Source of the DNA: Catellatospora paridis
GTDB lineage: Bacteria > Actinomycetota > Actinomycetes > Mycobacteriales > Micromonosporaceae
Assembly (NCBI RefSeq): GCF_009720365.1
Contig: NZ_ML769316.1
Span: forward strand, 62,001-126,000
Length of the DNA: 64,000 nt
Direction: 5' to 3'
Under the pieces are notes generated by a model. The model ran no database searches and was not told the origin of the DNA. It saw only the letters and a program-made list of their open reading frames with translations. Below, in pieces: positions 16,310 through 25,121 of this stretch (the stretch's first letter is position 1; each line of letters opens with the position of its first letter). A program made the translations under genes and the position numbers.

Positions 16310-18319
16310 TCACGGCTTGCGAGCAACCTCTTTGTTTTGCGCAGTGGGTGACATGATGAAGGGGTGCTCAGCGAGCTTTTGCTGAACCTCGGCTCGCCAT
16401 CCAGTCTTGAGGTCGCCAACCTGCAGGAACATATCAGCAACCACGGTTAGGAAGCGCCGTTCGTCAGTGAGCGGGATATCCGGAGCGGGGTGAGGCCGGT
16501 GCTGCTCAACTGCGGACGGGCCGGCCGGCACCAGGTCGAGCAGGAGATCCAGAGTACAGGCTCGAACTCCGCGCTTGGCATGGTCTGTCTCGTTCTCGCT
16601 GTGCACCATCTCGCACCCCACTGCGCGCAGGTCGGCGCTTTGCAGGGCGCCCAACACGGCGACCCAGGCGCGCGGGCTGCGGTTGGCGTAGCTGAAAATA
16701 AGGTGCCCGTCCGGGCGAAGCGTTCGACGTGCCTCTTTGAAGATGCGACCAAGCAATGCCTCGTAGGCCCCATCATCGACGAGTTGACCAGTCGCACTGT
16801 TGACCACGGCTTCACCGGTGAGGGCCTCGTTAGTGAGCTTTTCGTTCGCCAGGCGTGCCCACGCACGCAAGGGGGCAGACAGTTCTGCGTACTGCACGTC
16901 GTCGTGATAAGGCGGGTCGGTCAGGACCAGGTGCACCGAGTTTGAAGGCAGGACCATTTGCTCACTACTGCCTTCGACAACGCGGACATCCCACTCGTTC
17001 ATGGGAGTCACCGGGGTGGCGCTGGTGAGCGGGCCTTGGACGTGCAGCTCACGGCGGGTTTTTCCCTGCAGCCATGTTGCAGACTTGACGAGTTGGTTAA
17101 GGCGTCGCAGCACGGTTCCGCGCCCGCGGCCCTCTCCGCCCCAGACGTTGGGCTCGACAGCAAGGGTCGTGAGGTTGAATCGATGGCCCGCCATTGATTC
17201 GAAGCCCTTGAGGTAGAACCGGTCCCATCGTGACAGGTGTCCGGCCATCTCGGCGCTTCCGACTACGGCCAGTTCTGCCGCGCGTACGACAGCCGGATCC
17301 TCCGAACACTTGCTCGCAATGTCGAGAATGCGCTCGAGCATGTGGCGCTGCCTAGCAGGGTAGAGGTCCTGCCAGCTTTGGAAACCGTGCCGTGTGAGGA
17401 CGCTGGTTTCTTGGCCGGGCGTTATTGGCCCCAGGTCGTGGACCGGCTGCCATCCACGTGATTCGGCTTGTTCGCGTTCGGCGTCGGTTGGGGTGTCGAC
17501 CTCGCGGGCCGTTCGGCTGGAACGGTCGACAAGAACGATTTCCCATTCCCATGTACTGGCGCGGTCAGCGAGGCGGTCTGTCTTGCCGCATTCGCAGGTG
17601 ATCGTCCGCATCGGCGTGTAGGCGGCAGTCGGCTCGACGAGAACGCGGCAGTCTGGGCAGCGTCGACGCTTGTCGGATTTGGCAGAGAATAGGTGCCCGC
17701 GCCGGCATGCCATCCATGCTTGGGGGTTTCCGCTCTCTTTCCGAAGATGTAGTGACACGAGCGCGTGGGGGAACATGCGCGCTCGTGTACCGCAGCCAGT
17801 GCATTTGCCGGTCGCCACCCGGAGGGTGTGTGATACGACGCCTCTGGTGCCGTCAGCGAGGGTTGTGCCGTAGGCGGCTTCAACTTCGGTGTGGATCCAT
17901 TGCTCGATCGTCGATGCCGCATCGCGGAGTTTCTCCGGAGCAGGAAGTCCGAGCATCGCGGTGAGTCCCGCAGCAGGCCAGGGGTTGAGGTCCTGCGCGT
18001 ATATCTGGTGGCCACGCACGACGGCTGCAAGCGGGATGACGCCGCCGCCGGCGAACATGTCAGCGACGACGAGCCGGCCGGGCATCATCTTATTGAACTC
18101 GTCGATGATCGCGCCGTTGACGGCACTGGTTCGCCGTGCCCACCAACGGTAGGTGCTGACTGGTGGCAGGTGAATCTCGCGGTTGCGACTCTCGGCTCGG
18201 GCTTCCGCGCTGACCTTGACGTAGTCGAGCCCTCCGAGTGGGCTGCAAAGAGGTTCATGTTGCGGAGACGACTGAGCCGACTGTGGTAGGTCGGTCGTCG
18301 GGGCCGTCATCGCACTCAT
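16310..18319 (-). CDS. adenine/cytosine-N4 DNA methyltransferase of DUF1156-like type, with zinc ribbons
   Basis: About 669 aa from the preferred ATG 18319, which has AGGA upstream (an in-frame GTG lies at 18340). The N-terminal 'TYRWWARRTSAVNGAI' and 'VVADMFAGGGVIPLAA' with 'AQDLNPWPAAGL' form a split SAM-binding site like DUF1156 methylases. CxxC pairs near 180 ('CTGCG'), 228 ('CPDC') and 249 ('CECG') suggest zinc ribbons. The catalytic motif IV is 'LTDPPYHDDVQYAEL' (DPPY near 468). DPPY indicates amino-group methylation (N6-A or N4-C) of DNA. It is the last gene of a five-gene minus-strand operon with an SNF2 helicase and a ParB-like gene, so it is likely the self-marking enzyme of a restriction-like system. 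Confidence 0.88.
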   Translation of the reverse strand: MSAMTAPTTDLPQSAQSSPQHEPLCSPLGGLDYVKVSAEARAESRNREIHLPPVSTYRWWARRTSAVNGAIIDEFNKMMPGRLVVADMFAGGGVIPLAAVVRGHQIYAQDLNPWPAAGLTAMLGLPAPEKLRDAASTIEQWIHTEVEAAYGTTLADGTRGVVSHTLRVATGKCTGCGTRARMFPHALVSLHLRKESGNPQAWMACRRGHLFSAKSDKRRRCPDCRVLVEPTAAYTPMRTITCECGKTDRLADRASTWEWEIVLVDRSSRTAREVDTPTDAEREQAESRGWQPVHDLGPITPGQETSVLTRHGFQSWQDLYPARQRHMLERILDIASKCSEDPAVVRAAELAVVGSAEMAGHLSRWDRFYLKGFESMAGHRFNLTTLAVEPNVWGGEGRGRGTVLRRLNQLVKSATWLQGKTRRELHVQGPLTSATPVTPMNEWDVRVVEGSSEQMVLPSNSVHLVLTDPPYHDDVQYAELSAPLRAWARLANEKLTNEALTGEAVVNSATGQLVDDGAYEALLGRIFKEARRTLRPDGHLIFSYANRSPRAWVAVLGALQSADLRAVGCEMVHSENETDHAKRGVRACTLDLLLDLVPAGPSAVEQHRPHPAPDIPLTDERRFLTVVADMFLQVGDLKTGWRAEVQQKLAEHPFIMSPTAQNKEVARKP

Positions 18320-18455
18320 GGTTATCCTATGGTCACTCACTGAAACGTTGGAGCGTTCGCGTCACGTACGTGCGGGGTTGTGTGTCGTACACCCGAACGA
18401 CTGATCATGCTACGTCCCTGTTCACCCGATCGGGAGTCGTCCTAACGGACTACTG

Positions 18456-19397
18456 TCAGGGCGGTTCGTGTCTGAGCGGAAGACCCGGCCGCAGGCACTG
18501 AGCACTGATCGTAATCCGACATGATGCCCAGCGACCTCGCGGCTGCCCGCCTCCCACAGGGGGGTCTGTCGGCAGTGCCGCAGCGAAGTCTTCGTGGGTG
18601 AGCCATCCGGCGACCTGCATGACCGGTTCGCTGCTCGTGGGACCGTATTCCCGTCGGGTGACCACCAGCGACCAGCGCGGATCACGTTCAGCGACGGTGG
18701 CCTCGTTGCGACTGATGAAAAACTCGACCCAGCCCGGTGGCGCCGAGGTCGCTTTGACCTCGAGTCGGTGGCGCTGGCCTGTGGCATCGGGGCTAGCGAT
18801 GTCGTAGCCCAGCGTGTCGTCAAGGAGGCTGACCTGGGCTACATCGGCAAGCATGTGCTGCTTGCCGGCACCGCGCAGGTGGATCCGGCATGCCTCGAGT
18901 ACCGCCCGCTCGCCTTCGTCCCCGAACTCCTGGAGCACCTCAAGGTCGACCTTCCGAGCTGCGGCCAGCAGCATTGCGTCGCGTTCGTTCCCGTCCTGGA
19001 AAGTCGATGTGAGCGCTGTGGCGATGTCGGACGGCACCAGTTCCCAGCGGACCTCATCGGTCGTCGCCAGTTGTGCCAGCCAGGCCTCGCGCTGATCGGT
19101 CAGGATCTTGAAAAACAGCGCCTCAACGAACGTGTCGACCGGCAACTTGGCCATGTCCAGCAGACCGCGGGAAGGGACGACCATGTGTCGCTCGATGGCG
19201 AGCAACCCGATGCGGATGAGCAGGCGTTCACCCTCAGCCAGGCTGCGATGGTCGTGTAGCGCACCCGTTGCAAGTTTTCGGTAACTGCGGTCGAGGGCGT
19301 TGCGGGGTTCACCGTCCGGGCTGAGTAGCTGGGCAACGTGAAACGCTGCCTGAAGGTGACGATGACTCGGATGCAGAGGAGGCGGCTCGGGCAGCAC
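18456..19397 (-). CDS. DUF3883-like protein (possible nuclease fold)
   Basis: 313 aa, with a GTG start 6 nt after the SNF2 stop codon. The C-terminal half resembles DUF3883: 'GDEGERAVLEACRIHLRG', then 'LGYDIASPDATGQRHRLEVK', then 'FFISRNEATVAERDPRWSLV'. The D-x(n)-ExK pattern ('GYDIAS...LEVKAT') matches a PD-(D/E)XK-type core. DUF3883 domains occur in many helicase- or McrB-linked defence loci. The N-terminal half is helical. In this operon it is the best nuclease candidate next to the methyltransferase. Family assignment is by motif only. Confidence 0.75.
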   Translation of the reverse strand: MLPEPPPLHPSHRHLQAAFHVAQLLSPDGEPRNALDRSYRKLATGALHDHRSLAEGERLLIRIGLLAIERHMVVPSRGLLDMAKLPVDTFVEALFFKILTDQREAWLAQLATTDEVRWELVPSDIATALTSTFQDGNERDAMLLAAARKVDLEVLQEFGDEGERAVLEACRIHLRGAGKQHMLADVAQVSLLDDTLGYDIASPDATGQRHRLEVKATSAPPGWVEFFISRNEATVAERDPRWSLVVTRREYGPTSSEPVMQVAGWLTHEDFAAALPTDPPVGGGQPRGRWASCRITISAQCLRPGLPLRHEPP

Positions 19398-19403
19398 CGT
19401 TGC

Positions 19404-21293
19404 TCACTGTTCCTGGCCGTTGATGTGGGCAAGCAGCGCGGCCATGTCAACGTCTGTCTCGATCGGTGGACCGTAGTCTTCGTCATCGGGCAGGGACATC
19501 CGTGCGAGCTCCTTGTCATCCAAGGCGCGGCCCAGGTTGGTGGCCTTGTCCCGGATGCGGCTATCGACGACCTGATCGATGGTGTCATTGGTGATCATGA
19601 ATAGAAGGGTCGTGCGTTGGTCGGGATTCATGCCGAGCCGATGGATGCGGTCGATGCTCTGTAGGTAATGGCCGGCGTTGAAAGTTCGGTCGAAGTAGAC
19701 CGCGTCATGGCAGTCGTGGTGAAGGCTTACGCCCTCGCTCATCGCCGCGGGATTAGCCAGCAGGACCTTGCACTTGTCGTCTCTTCGAAATCGCTGCAGC
19801 TCCGACTCCCGGGTGACCGTCGCGTTCGGCGCGCTCGTTACAGATGGAACCCCACCGTGGATCATGGCGGGCTCGTAGTCGGCCAGCCACCGCCTAAGGC
19901 CTTCTAGGTTCGAGACGAAATTCGACCAGACCAACGTCTTGCGGGGACCGGCAGGGTCAGCGACATTCTGCGCGATGATCTCCCGCAGGCGGATGAACTT
20001 GGGGGGCGTCTCGTAACGCCCGTAGCCGACGATCATTTCCCACAACCGGCTCCCGGGTTCGACCGGCAACGGCGGATGGGCGAACTCACCGGGCAGGTCT
20101 CGAGATCCCACTGCCAGCAGTTGGGGGTTGCTTGCCGCCTCAAGAAGGTACATGACGATTGTGCCCATGCGTGCCAGCTCGACACGGTCGTTCATCGACA
20201 CGCGCAGCATTCCCGCGTAACGATCACGAAGACCCGAGTAGATCTCGCGCTGCAAACCGCTCAATGGCACCACGACACGTCGCAGGGTAGGCGGAGGCAG
20301 TTCCAGCTCCTTCTTCGTCGTTCGCACGAAGAGCGGCTGGATGGATCGGTTGATAGCCTGCAACGCGTCCGGCGGAGGGCTTGCCGACAATGCCTCCGAC
20401 GGCAAGATCCGCCGAGCCTGGCCGGGCCAAAGAAACTCGTACAAAGCGACAAAATCCGATGCCGACTGAGGGGCGGGTGTCCCGGTCAGGATGTCCCGCC
20501 GGGACGCAGAGAATGCGAGATCCAGACATGCGCTGCCGTGCTGGCCGACACGGCCCGCCTTCATCCGGTGTGCCTCATCAAGCAGCACTAAGGTCCGCCG
20601 CTTCCGGACCCAGTTGGTGAGGTCTTTCTGGTTCATCGCCAGTCGGTGGTAGTTGACCAGCAGGATCTCTGCAGCCTTACTGCCCGGCGTCCCGAAAACC
20701 TTGACGATCGGTTCCATGCCCGGCTTGAAGCATTCCTCGACCTCAGTCTGCCACGCGTCAAAAGCCGACAGCGGCGCAACGACGAGGAGCTGGTCAATCT
20801 TTTCGGCGTGATGCTCCGCCTCATAAACCGCATATGCGACGGACGTCTTACCGGCGCCCGGCACGGAGAAGTTCGCACCGTGCGCCAAACCGAGCAGCTT
20901 GGCCGCGTCACGAAGCTGGAACGGCTTCAGCGGTCTGGCAAACCGACTGCCCTCAAGTCGACGACGAACGTCCTCGGCGGTTATCGGCGCAGTGGACCGG
21001 TGTCGTGCATGTTCGAGCTGTCTGCGTTCTAGCTTGATCGTCGTGATGATCGCCTCGGCAGCCGGCTCCCAAGCAATACCGACGTTGTAACGATTACAGG
21101 CTGGCCCCAGCCAACCGATGTTTTCCCGGAATCGTTCGAGCGGCACCCGGACAGCCCGTGCCGGGTCACCGTCATAACCCCACTCGACTCTTAGCTGACC
21201 CCAGAACACATCCGGGACTGCTCCCACCTTCTGGGCAAGGACCACGTTCGCCGCCGGGTCGAAGTCAAGCGAAATGGCCGGGCTGGCGGTCAC
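19404..21293 (-). CDS. SNF2-family helicase/translocase
   Basis: 629 aa. Two RecA-like lobes carry Walker A 'FSVPGAGKTSVAY' (143-150), motif II 'LVLLDEAHRMK' (DEAH at 239-242), motif III 'LTGTPAPQS' and motif VI 'SIDRIHRLGMNPDQ', all of the SNF2/Rad54 type. These proteins translocate along dsDNA rather than unwind it. The N-terminal about 120 residues are specific to this family. The GTG start overlaps the upstream stop by 4 nt (GTGA), indicating translational coupling with the ParB-like gene. In DISARM and related systems an SNF2 protein pairs with a methylase; here the other DISARM markers (DrmA, DrmB, DrmC) are not in the operon. Confidence 0.93.
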   Translation of the reverse strand: MTASPAISLDFDPAANVVLAQKVGAVPDVFWGQLRVEWGYDGDPARAVRVPLERFRENIGWLGPACNRYNVGIAWEPAAEAIITTIKLERRQLEHARHRSTAPITAEDVRRRLEGSRFARPLKPFQLRDAAKLLGLAHGANFSVPGAGKTSVAYAVYEAEHHAEKIDQLLVVAPLSAFDAWQTEVEECFKPGMEPIVKVFGTPGSKAAEILLVNYHRLAMNQKDLTNWVRKRRTLVLLDEAHRMKAGRVGQHGSACLDLAFSASRRDILTGTPAPQSASDFVALYEFLWPGQARRILPSEALSASPPPDALQAINRSIQPLFVRTTKKELELPPPTLRRVVVPLSGLQREIYSGLRDRYAGMLRVSMNDRVELARMGTIVMYLLEAASNPQLLAVGSRDLPGEFAHPPLPVEPGSRLWEMIVGYGRYETPPKFIRLREIIAQNVADPAGPRKTLVWSNFVSNLEGLRRWLADYEPAMIHGGVPSVTSAPNATVTRESELQRFRRDDKCKVLLANPAAMSEGVSLHHDCHDAVYFDRTFNAGHYLQSIDRIHRLGMNPDQRTTLLFMITNDTIDQVVDSRIRDKATNLGRALDDKELARMSLPDDEDYGPPIETDVDMAALLAHINGQEQ

Positions 21294-22750
21294 AGTCGAT
21301 TCTCCGCGGCGGCGAACCCGCGATCAGCCAGGTAGCGCAGCAGCTCATCATGCGAGCGCAGATAGGCGTCAAGCGCCCGTTCGAGCGCATCCGGATCCGG
21401 CTGATCGCCGTCGCCCTCAAGCTCGTCGTATGCCCGCCGCACCCGATCGCACGCTGCTCCTGCAGCGTTCAACTGACGCCTGGGGATGTCGAGGGCATCC
21501 TGGCCCTGATCATCGTTTGCCTTACTGTCTGCTGCCGTCTGCATTGCATGTTTGACCGCATCGAAAAAAGTGTTTGCTGGCAACGTCGTGGTGCCTTCAT
21601 CGGTCGGTACCTCAACTTCGGCTTCCACGTCGGCGACGCCGTCCGTCTTGCTGTGGCGGACCAGTACGTCGAACAGTGGTTGAAGAGTGACCTCATTGTG
21701 TTGATCATCAGTCGGGCTATCGTCGAGATCGTCGAGGAGGGATAGCCCTCCGAGGTCTGCACGAGGGGTCTGCTGTTGCCCGATAGCCAGAGCCTTCGCA
21801 GCGGCCCGCAAGCTCGGCTGCTCCTCAAACGCCTGAAGCACGTAACTATCGAGGTACACCTGATCAATGTGCCGCACACGCCGATAGTCCAGCCCGGCGA
21901 GAAGGCCGACGAGCTTGGCCTGCTTGACGCGGCGCGCGACATCCGGACCCTTACGTGCGGCCAGCCTCTGGTAAGACTCGTCAATCTCGATCAGATTCTG
22001 CCGGTCATCGTCAAAGTCCGGCCATTGCCGTGCTCCACTACTCGCGGCGATCAGCTCCTCGAGGATCTGCCTAAGGCGATCCTCAGCCTCCACTTCGGAC
22101 GCAGCTGCCTTCCGATCCTTAGCCGAACTCGCGTCGTAGTGGGGTTTCATCTGCACACCGATGTCCTCCGGCTTCTGTCCGGAGTCCAATAGATCCTTGA
22201 TGAACAGCAGCTGATTCGTAAACGAGTACGGCTGTTGGTAGTTCCGCCGCATCTGGAAGACGAACTCGAGATTCATGATTTCGGTACTGTCGGCGTTCTC
22301 CGGCAGCACCTGAACCTTGATATATCCAAAGGCGCGCTCGTGCGGCAGCTCTTCATGCAAGTCCCGCAGCACGACCGCCCTGGTGTTCGCATTGACCAGC
22401 ACGCCCTCGTGCGTGATGAGTCCTGGCTCGCGCTGCTTTTCCAAGCGGATCATAGCTTTTACTTCGTTGTATCCACTGGTCTGCCGGATGAGATCGGCCA
22501 GCAGCCGCTGAGCCTCCTCGCTGTGCGGATTCGTCTCGACGACGGCACCGCGCGCCCCGAGGCTCTCGACCTGGGCGCGTACGCGGTGGGTCCGGTGGTT
22601 GAGCAGGACATCACCCACCGGAACGGTGACGACGGGCAGCATGATGTTCGTGCCGCGCCACTCGAACAGTCTCTGCTCATCCCGGTCGGTGACGGCCGCC
22701 TTGGCCTGCGCAACAATCTCGCGCCGGGCTTGCTGGGTAAGCGAACTCAT
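21290..22750 (-). CDS. ParB/sulfiredoxin-like domain protein
   Basis: 486 aa. The N-terminal region ('VVTVPVGDVLLNHRTHRVRA' ... 'EGVLVNANTRAVVLRDL' ... 'GYIKVQVLPENADS') matches the ParB/Srx fold, including the G-N-T-R-like box seen in DndB/DGQHR and ParB nucleases. The rest is helical and contains an acidic linker ('LLDDLDDSPTDDQHN'). ParB-like folds bind CTP or cut DNA; in phosphorothioation systems a related protein regulates modification. Its ATG overlaps the preceding stop by 4 nt, and its own stop overlaps the SNF2 start, so three genes are translationally coupled. Activity unknown. Confidence 0.75.
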   Translation of the reverse strand: MSSLTQQARREIVAQAKAAVTDRDEQRLFEWRGTNIMLPVVTVPVGDVLLNHRTHRVRAQVESLGARGAVVETNPHSEEAQRLLADLIRQTSGYNEVKAMIRLEKQREPGLITHEGVLVNANTRAVVLRDLHEELPHERAFGYIKVQVLPENADSTEIMNLEFVFQMRRNYQQPYSFTNQLLFIKDLLDSGQKPEDIGVQMKPHYDASSAKDRKAAASEVEAEDRLRQILEELIAASSGARQWPDFDDDRQNLIEIDESYQRLAARKGPDVARRVKQAKLVGLLAGLDYRRVRHIDQVYLDSYVLQAFEEQPSLRAAAKALAIGQQQTPRADLGGLSLLDDLDDSPTDDQHNEVTLQPLFDVLVRHSKTDGVADVEAEVEVPTDEGTTTLPANTFFDAVKHAMQTAADSKANDDQGQDALDIPRRQLNAAGAACDRVRRAYDELEGDGDQPDPDALERALDAYLRSHDELLRYLADRGFAAAENRL

Positions 22751-23961
22751 GACCGGGCCTCCAGCAGATCGTCAACCGTCGCGGGCTGTGTGCCGACATT
22801 CTGCCCGGCCGGTACGACACCGATCTTCTGATCGACCATCCGGCTAAGCGCATCCGCAAGATCAGCGATCGTCCGCTCCGTGTAGATTCGCCCATGAAAT
22901 GGTCGAGCAAGTTCAGATGTGGTGTTCCGCTCCGCCCAGCCCGGTCCCACCAACACGACACTGCAGTCGATGCCTAGGCGCGCCGTGAGCGTTCCGAGCC
23001 TGGCTCCACTTTTTCTTGCCGTCCCTCCATCGCGCGCAACCGAGACTGCGACCGCATGCGTCAGCATCGGCGTGTGCACCAGCACGGCGAGTTGCCCGCC
23101 TTCGTTACGTCCATCTTCCGCAGCATGTGCCGGATTGGCCCCCACTCGTGTCAGTAGCGCTCGTGACGCTCCGTCCATCGCAAGTCGGTCAAACGGCACC
23201 GACCGTTGATCGAGCAGCTCGCACAGGGAAGTCGTCACGGCAGCCTGCAGCTTCTTGCCCGTGCTGCTCCTGTGCGCGACCCATGCGCTGCCAACCGCAC
23301 GCTGGGCGAGCAGTAGGCCATACGGGACGCCTTGAACCCTCATCTGCTCGACCAATGCCCATCCGCGCTCACGCGCAGGCTCATCGTCGATGTCGGGAAG
23401 CAGGTGTTCCACCGGGCGGGCTGGCTGGGCAGCCGGAATGCTCGCCGTCACTCGGCCTGTGATCACCGCGTCGATGACCTCAAAGACCGCCTTGATCTGG
23501 TCATTCTTCCAGTTCCCACGTAGGTCGGTGGGGACCGACGCATCGCGAACCCTGGCCCGCAGATCACGGTAGGACAGGCCCGCAGCCGAACAGAGCGCGG
23601 TCACGACATTGCGGTCGTCCTTCTGTGCGGCGGTGACTGCGGCTAGCGTCATGCTGACCAGGGTCCGTGTCTCCGTTCGGGCGGCAAGAGCGTCGAGGGC
23701 TGCCTTGTAGTCTGCAGGCCGCATCACCTCATCCAGCGCGAGGAGCTCCTGGCTGGGATCCAGCTCTGACACCACCTGAGTCCGACAGACCTGCCGAATC
23801 ACCCGAATGGCCAGTCCTTGGATCTCGGGTGCCGACGCCTGCTCCTCGATCGTCAACAACGACGCCAGCAGTTTCGGCAGAACGATCGGCCGGGAAACCG
23901 CGCGCTCCTCGCTGAGCCACGCGAGCGCGTCTTTGATCGACGTTCTGTGGGTGACATGCAT
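22747..23961 (-). CDS. hypothetical protein, first gene of the SNF2/methyltransferase operon
   Basis: About 404 aa from ATG 23961, preceded by GAGG. An in-frame TTG at 23991, behind AAAGGA, would add 10 residues and is nearly as likely. The open frame continues upstream, but that part reads as non-coding. I do not recognise the family. The N-terminal half is helical ('TSIKDALAWLSEERAVSRPI', 'NVVTALCSAAGLSYRDLRAR') and the C-terminal half is an alpha/beta domain ('AAVTTSLCELLDQRSVPFDR', 'QLAVLVHTPMLTHAVAVSVA', 'SVVLVGPGWAERN'), which could be a restriction-endonuclease-like fold. The stop overlaps the next ATG by 4 nt. It probably supplies a recognition or cleavage role; this is inference. Confidence 0.75.
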   Translation of the reverse strand: MHVTHRTSIKDALAWLSEERAVSRPIVLPKLLASLLTIEEQASAPEIQGLAIRVIRQVCRTQVVSELDPSQELLALDEVMRPADYKAALDALAARTETRTLVSMTLAAVTAAQKDDRNVVTALCSAAGLSYRDLRARVRDASVPTDLRGNWKNDQIKAVFEVIDAVITGRVTASIPAAQPARPVEHLLPDIDDEPARERGWALVEQMRVQGVPYGLLLAQRAVGSAWVAHRSSTGKKLQAAVTTSLCELLDQRSVPFDRLAMDGASRALLTRVGANPAHAAEDGRNEGGQLAVLVHTPMLTHAVAVSVARDGGTARKSGARLGTLTARLGIDCSVVLVGPGWAERNTTSELARPFHGRIYTERTIADLADALSRMVDQKIGVVPAGQNVGTQPATVDDLLEARS

Positions 23962-23991
23962 GACGTACGCCTCGGCGTCTTGCAGCTCCAA

Positions 23992-25121
23992 GCCTAAATC
24001 CTTTCGAACGCACGAGATGAGCACCAGACAACCCACGCGACATGCACAGTGATCGCCGACGCGGGACAACGAACGACAGCCCGGTCCGGCTTTCCGATTC
24101 TGCCGTACGGCGATGGATGCGTCTCCCACCGAAGGGCGGACATTCGGTGTCGCCGTGAACATGGAGCCATGGACCTGATCACGCGGCGCCACGGGCAGGG
24201 CGGGGTACTCGAATCCCAGCCAGCACGCGGCGAACTGTTGGCCATCGCCGCATTGCGCGGCTTCAGTACCTGCGACGACGGCTTCTGGCCCTGCTCTCAG
24301 ACTCAGGCCGAGTGCAGTTTCGTGGCCAGCGATCTGCTGCATATCCTCAGTAGCGCCGCCTACTGCTACTAACGTCGATCGCACGGCGCCGCCACCATCT
24401 CCTGGCAGCTCAACGACCGGACACGCAACGGCCGGCTGCACCCGACCCCTGACAACACCGCCCGGCTCAACGACCTCGTCGCCGCGCAGCGTGCCGTCCC
24501 CGGGGCCGAGGCGGTTCGGAGTAGCGCCGTTACCGCTTGTGACGCCAGACGGCGCCCTCCCCGGCCTCATAGCAGCGGGCGGCCAAGGATGCGGTCGCCC
24601 GCGCCGACGCTCGTCTCGCAAACGCTCGAGACCGCCTCGCCACTTCTGAGTGGGCGCTCGGCGGCAGGCGGCCGCTTCCGGCGGTGCATACCTCCACGGA
24701 GGGTGGCGAGTACGCGACAGCCTTGGTGACGAATTCGATGCCCTCCGATGTCGCGGTGGAAATCCAGCGGTATGCCGTCGAAGATCGCGGATGCGGTCGG
24801 CTCTGGGTGGGTGGTGGGTAGGTGGGCGGGTGGTCAACGCAGCGCACCTTGAACGGTCACCATTCCGGCCACTACCTGCTGGTCGACATCTCTCAGGCGT
24901 TAACTCTCCCCATCACGGCCAGCAACACGTCGGCGTTCACCGGTGCAAGTCGGCCGGCTGCGCGACAGACGGCCGTCGTCGGTACTTGCCAAGGTCCAAC
25001 CGGCTTGGACCAGACCCAGGCGGCACCTGTCGATAAGGCAGTTCACGTAGGATCACTTCGCCGCCGCCCTCATCCTTATCTGGGTATTCGGTCATGCGGC
25101 GAGAACGACCAGGGAGGACCG
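23992..25121. other. 1.1-kb divergent intergenic region with a coding-like relic
   Basis: This separates the minus-strand SNF2/methyltransferase operon from the plus-strand helicase gene and must hold both promoters. No intact gene is supported. Around 24381-24510 (+) a short open segment reads 'ATISWQLNDRTRNGRLH', which looks like a relic of a coding sequence but lacks a start and soon loses composition. No clear -35/-10 pair was assigned. Confidence 0.4.

Noticed and set aside
16310-23991. complete DISARM system
   Set aside because: SNF2 and a methylase are present, but no DrmA helicase, DrmB (DUF1998) or DrmC (PLD) is recognisable in the operon.
24000-24837. N-terminal extension of the first gene of the methyltransferase operon
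   Set aside because: Pro/Arg/Gly-rich shadow sequence; coding character begins near 23991.
24822-25121. upstream extension of the helicase gene by 100 codons
   Set aside because: No ribosome-binding site and non-coding composition; ATG 25122 has a strong AGGGAGG.
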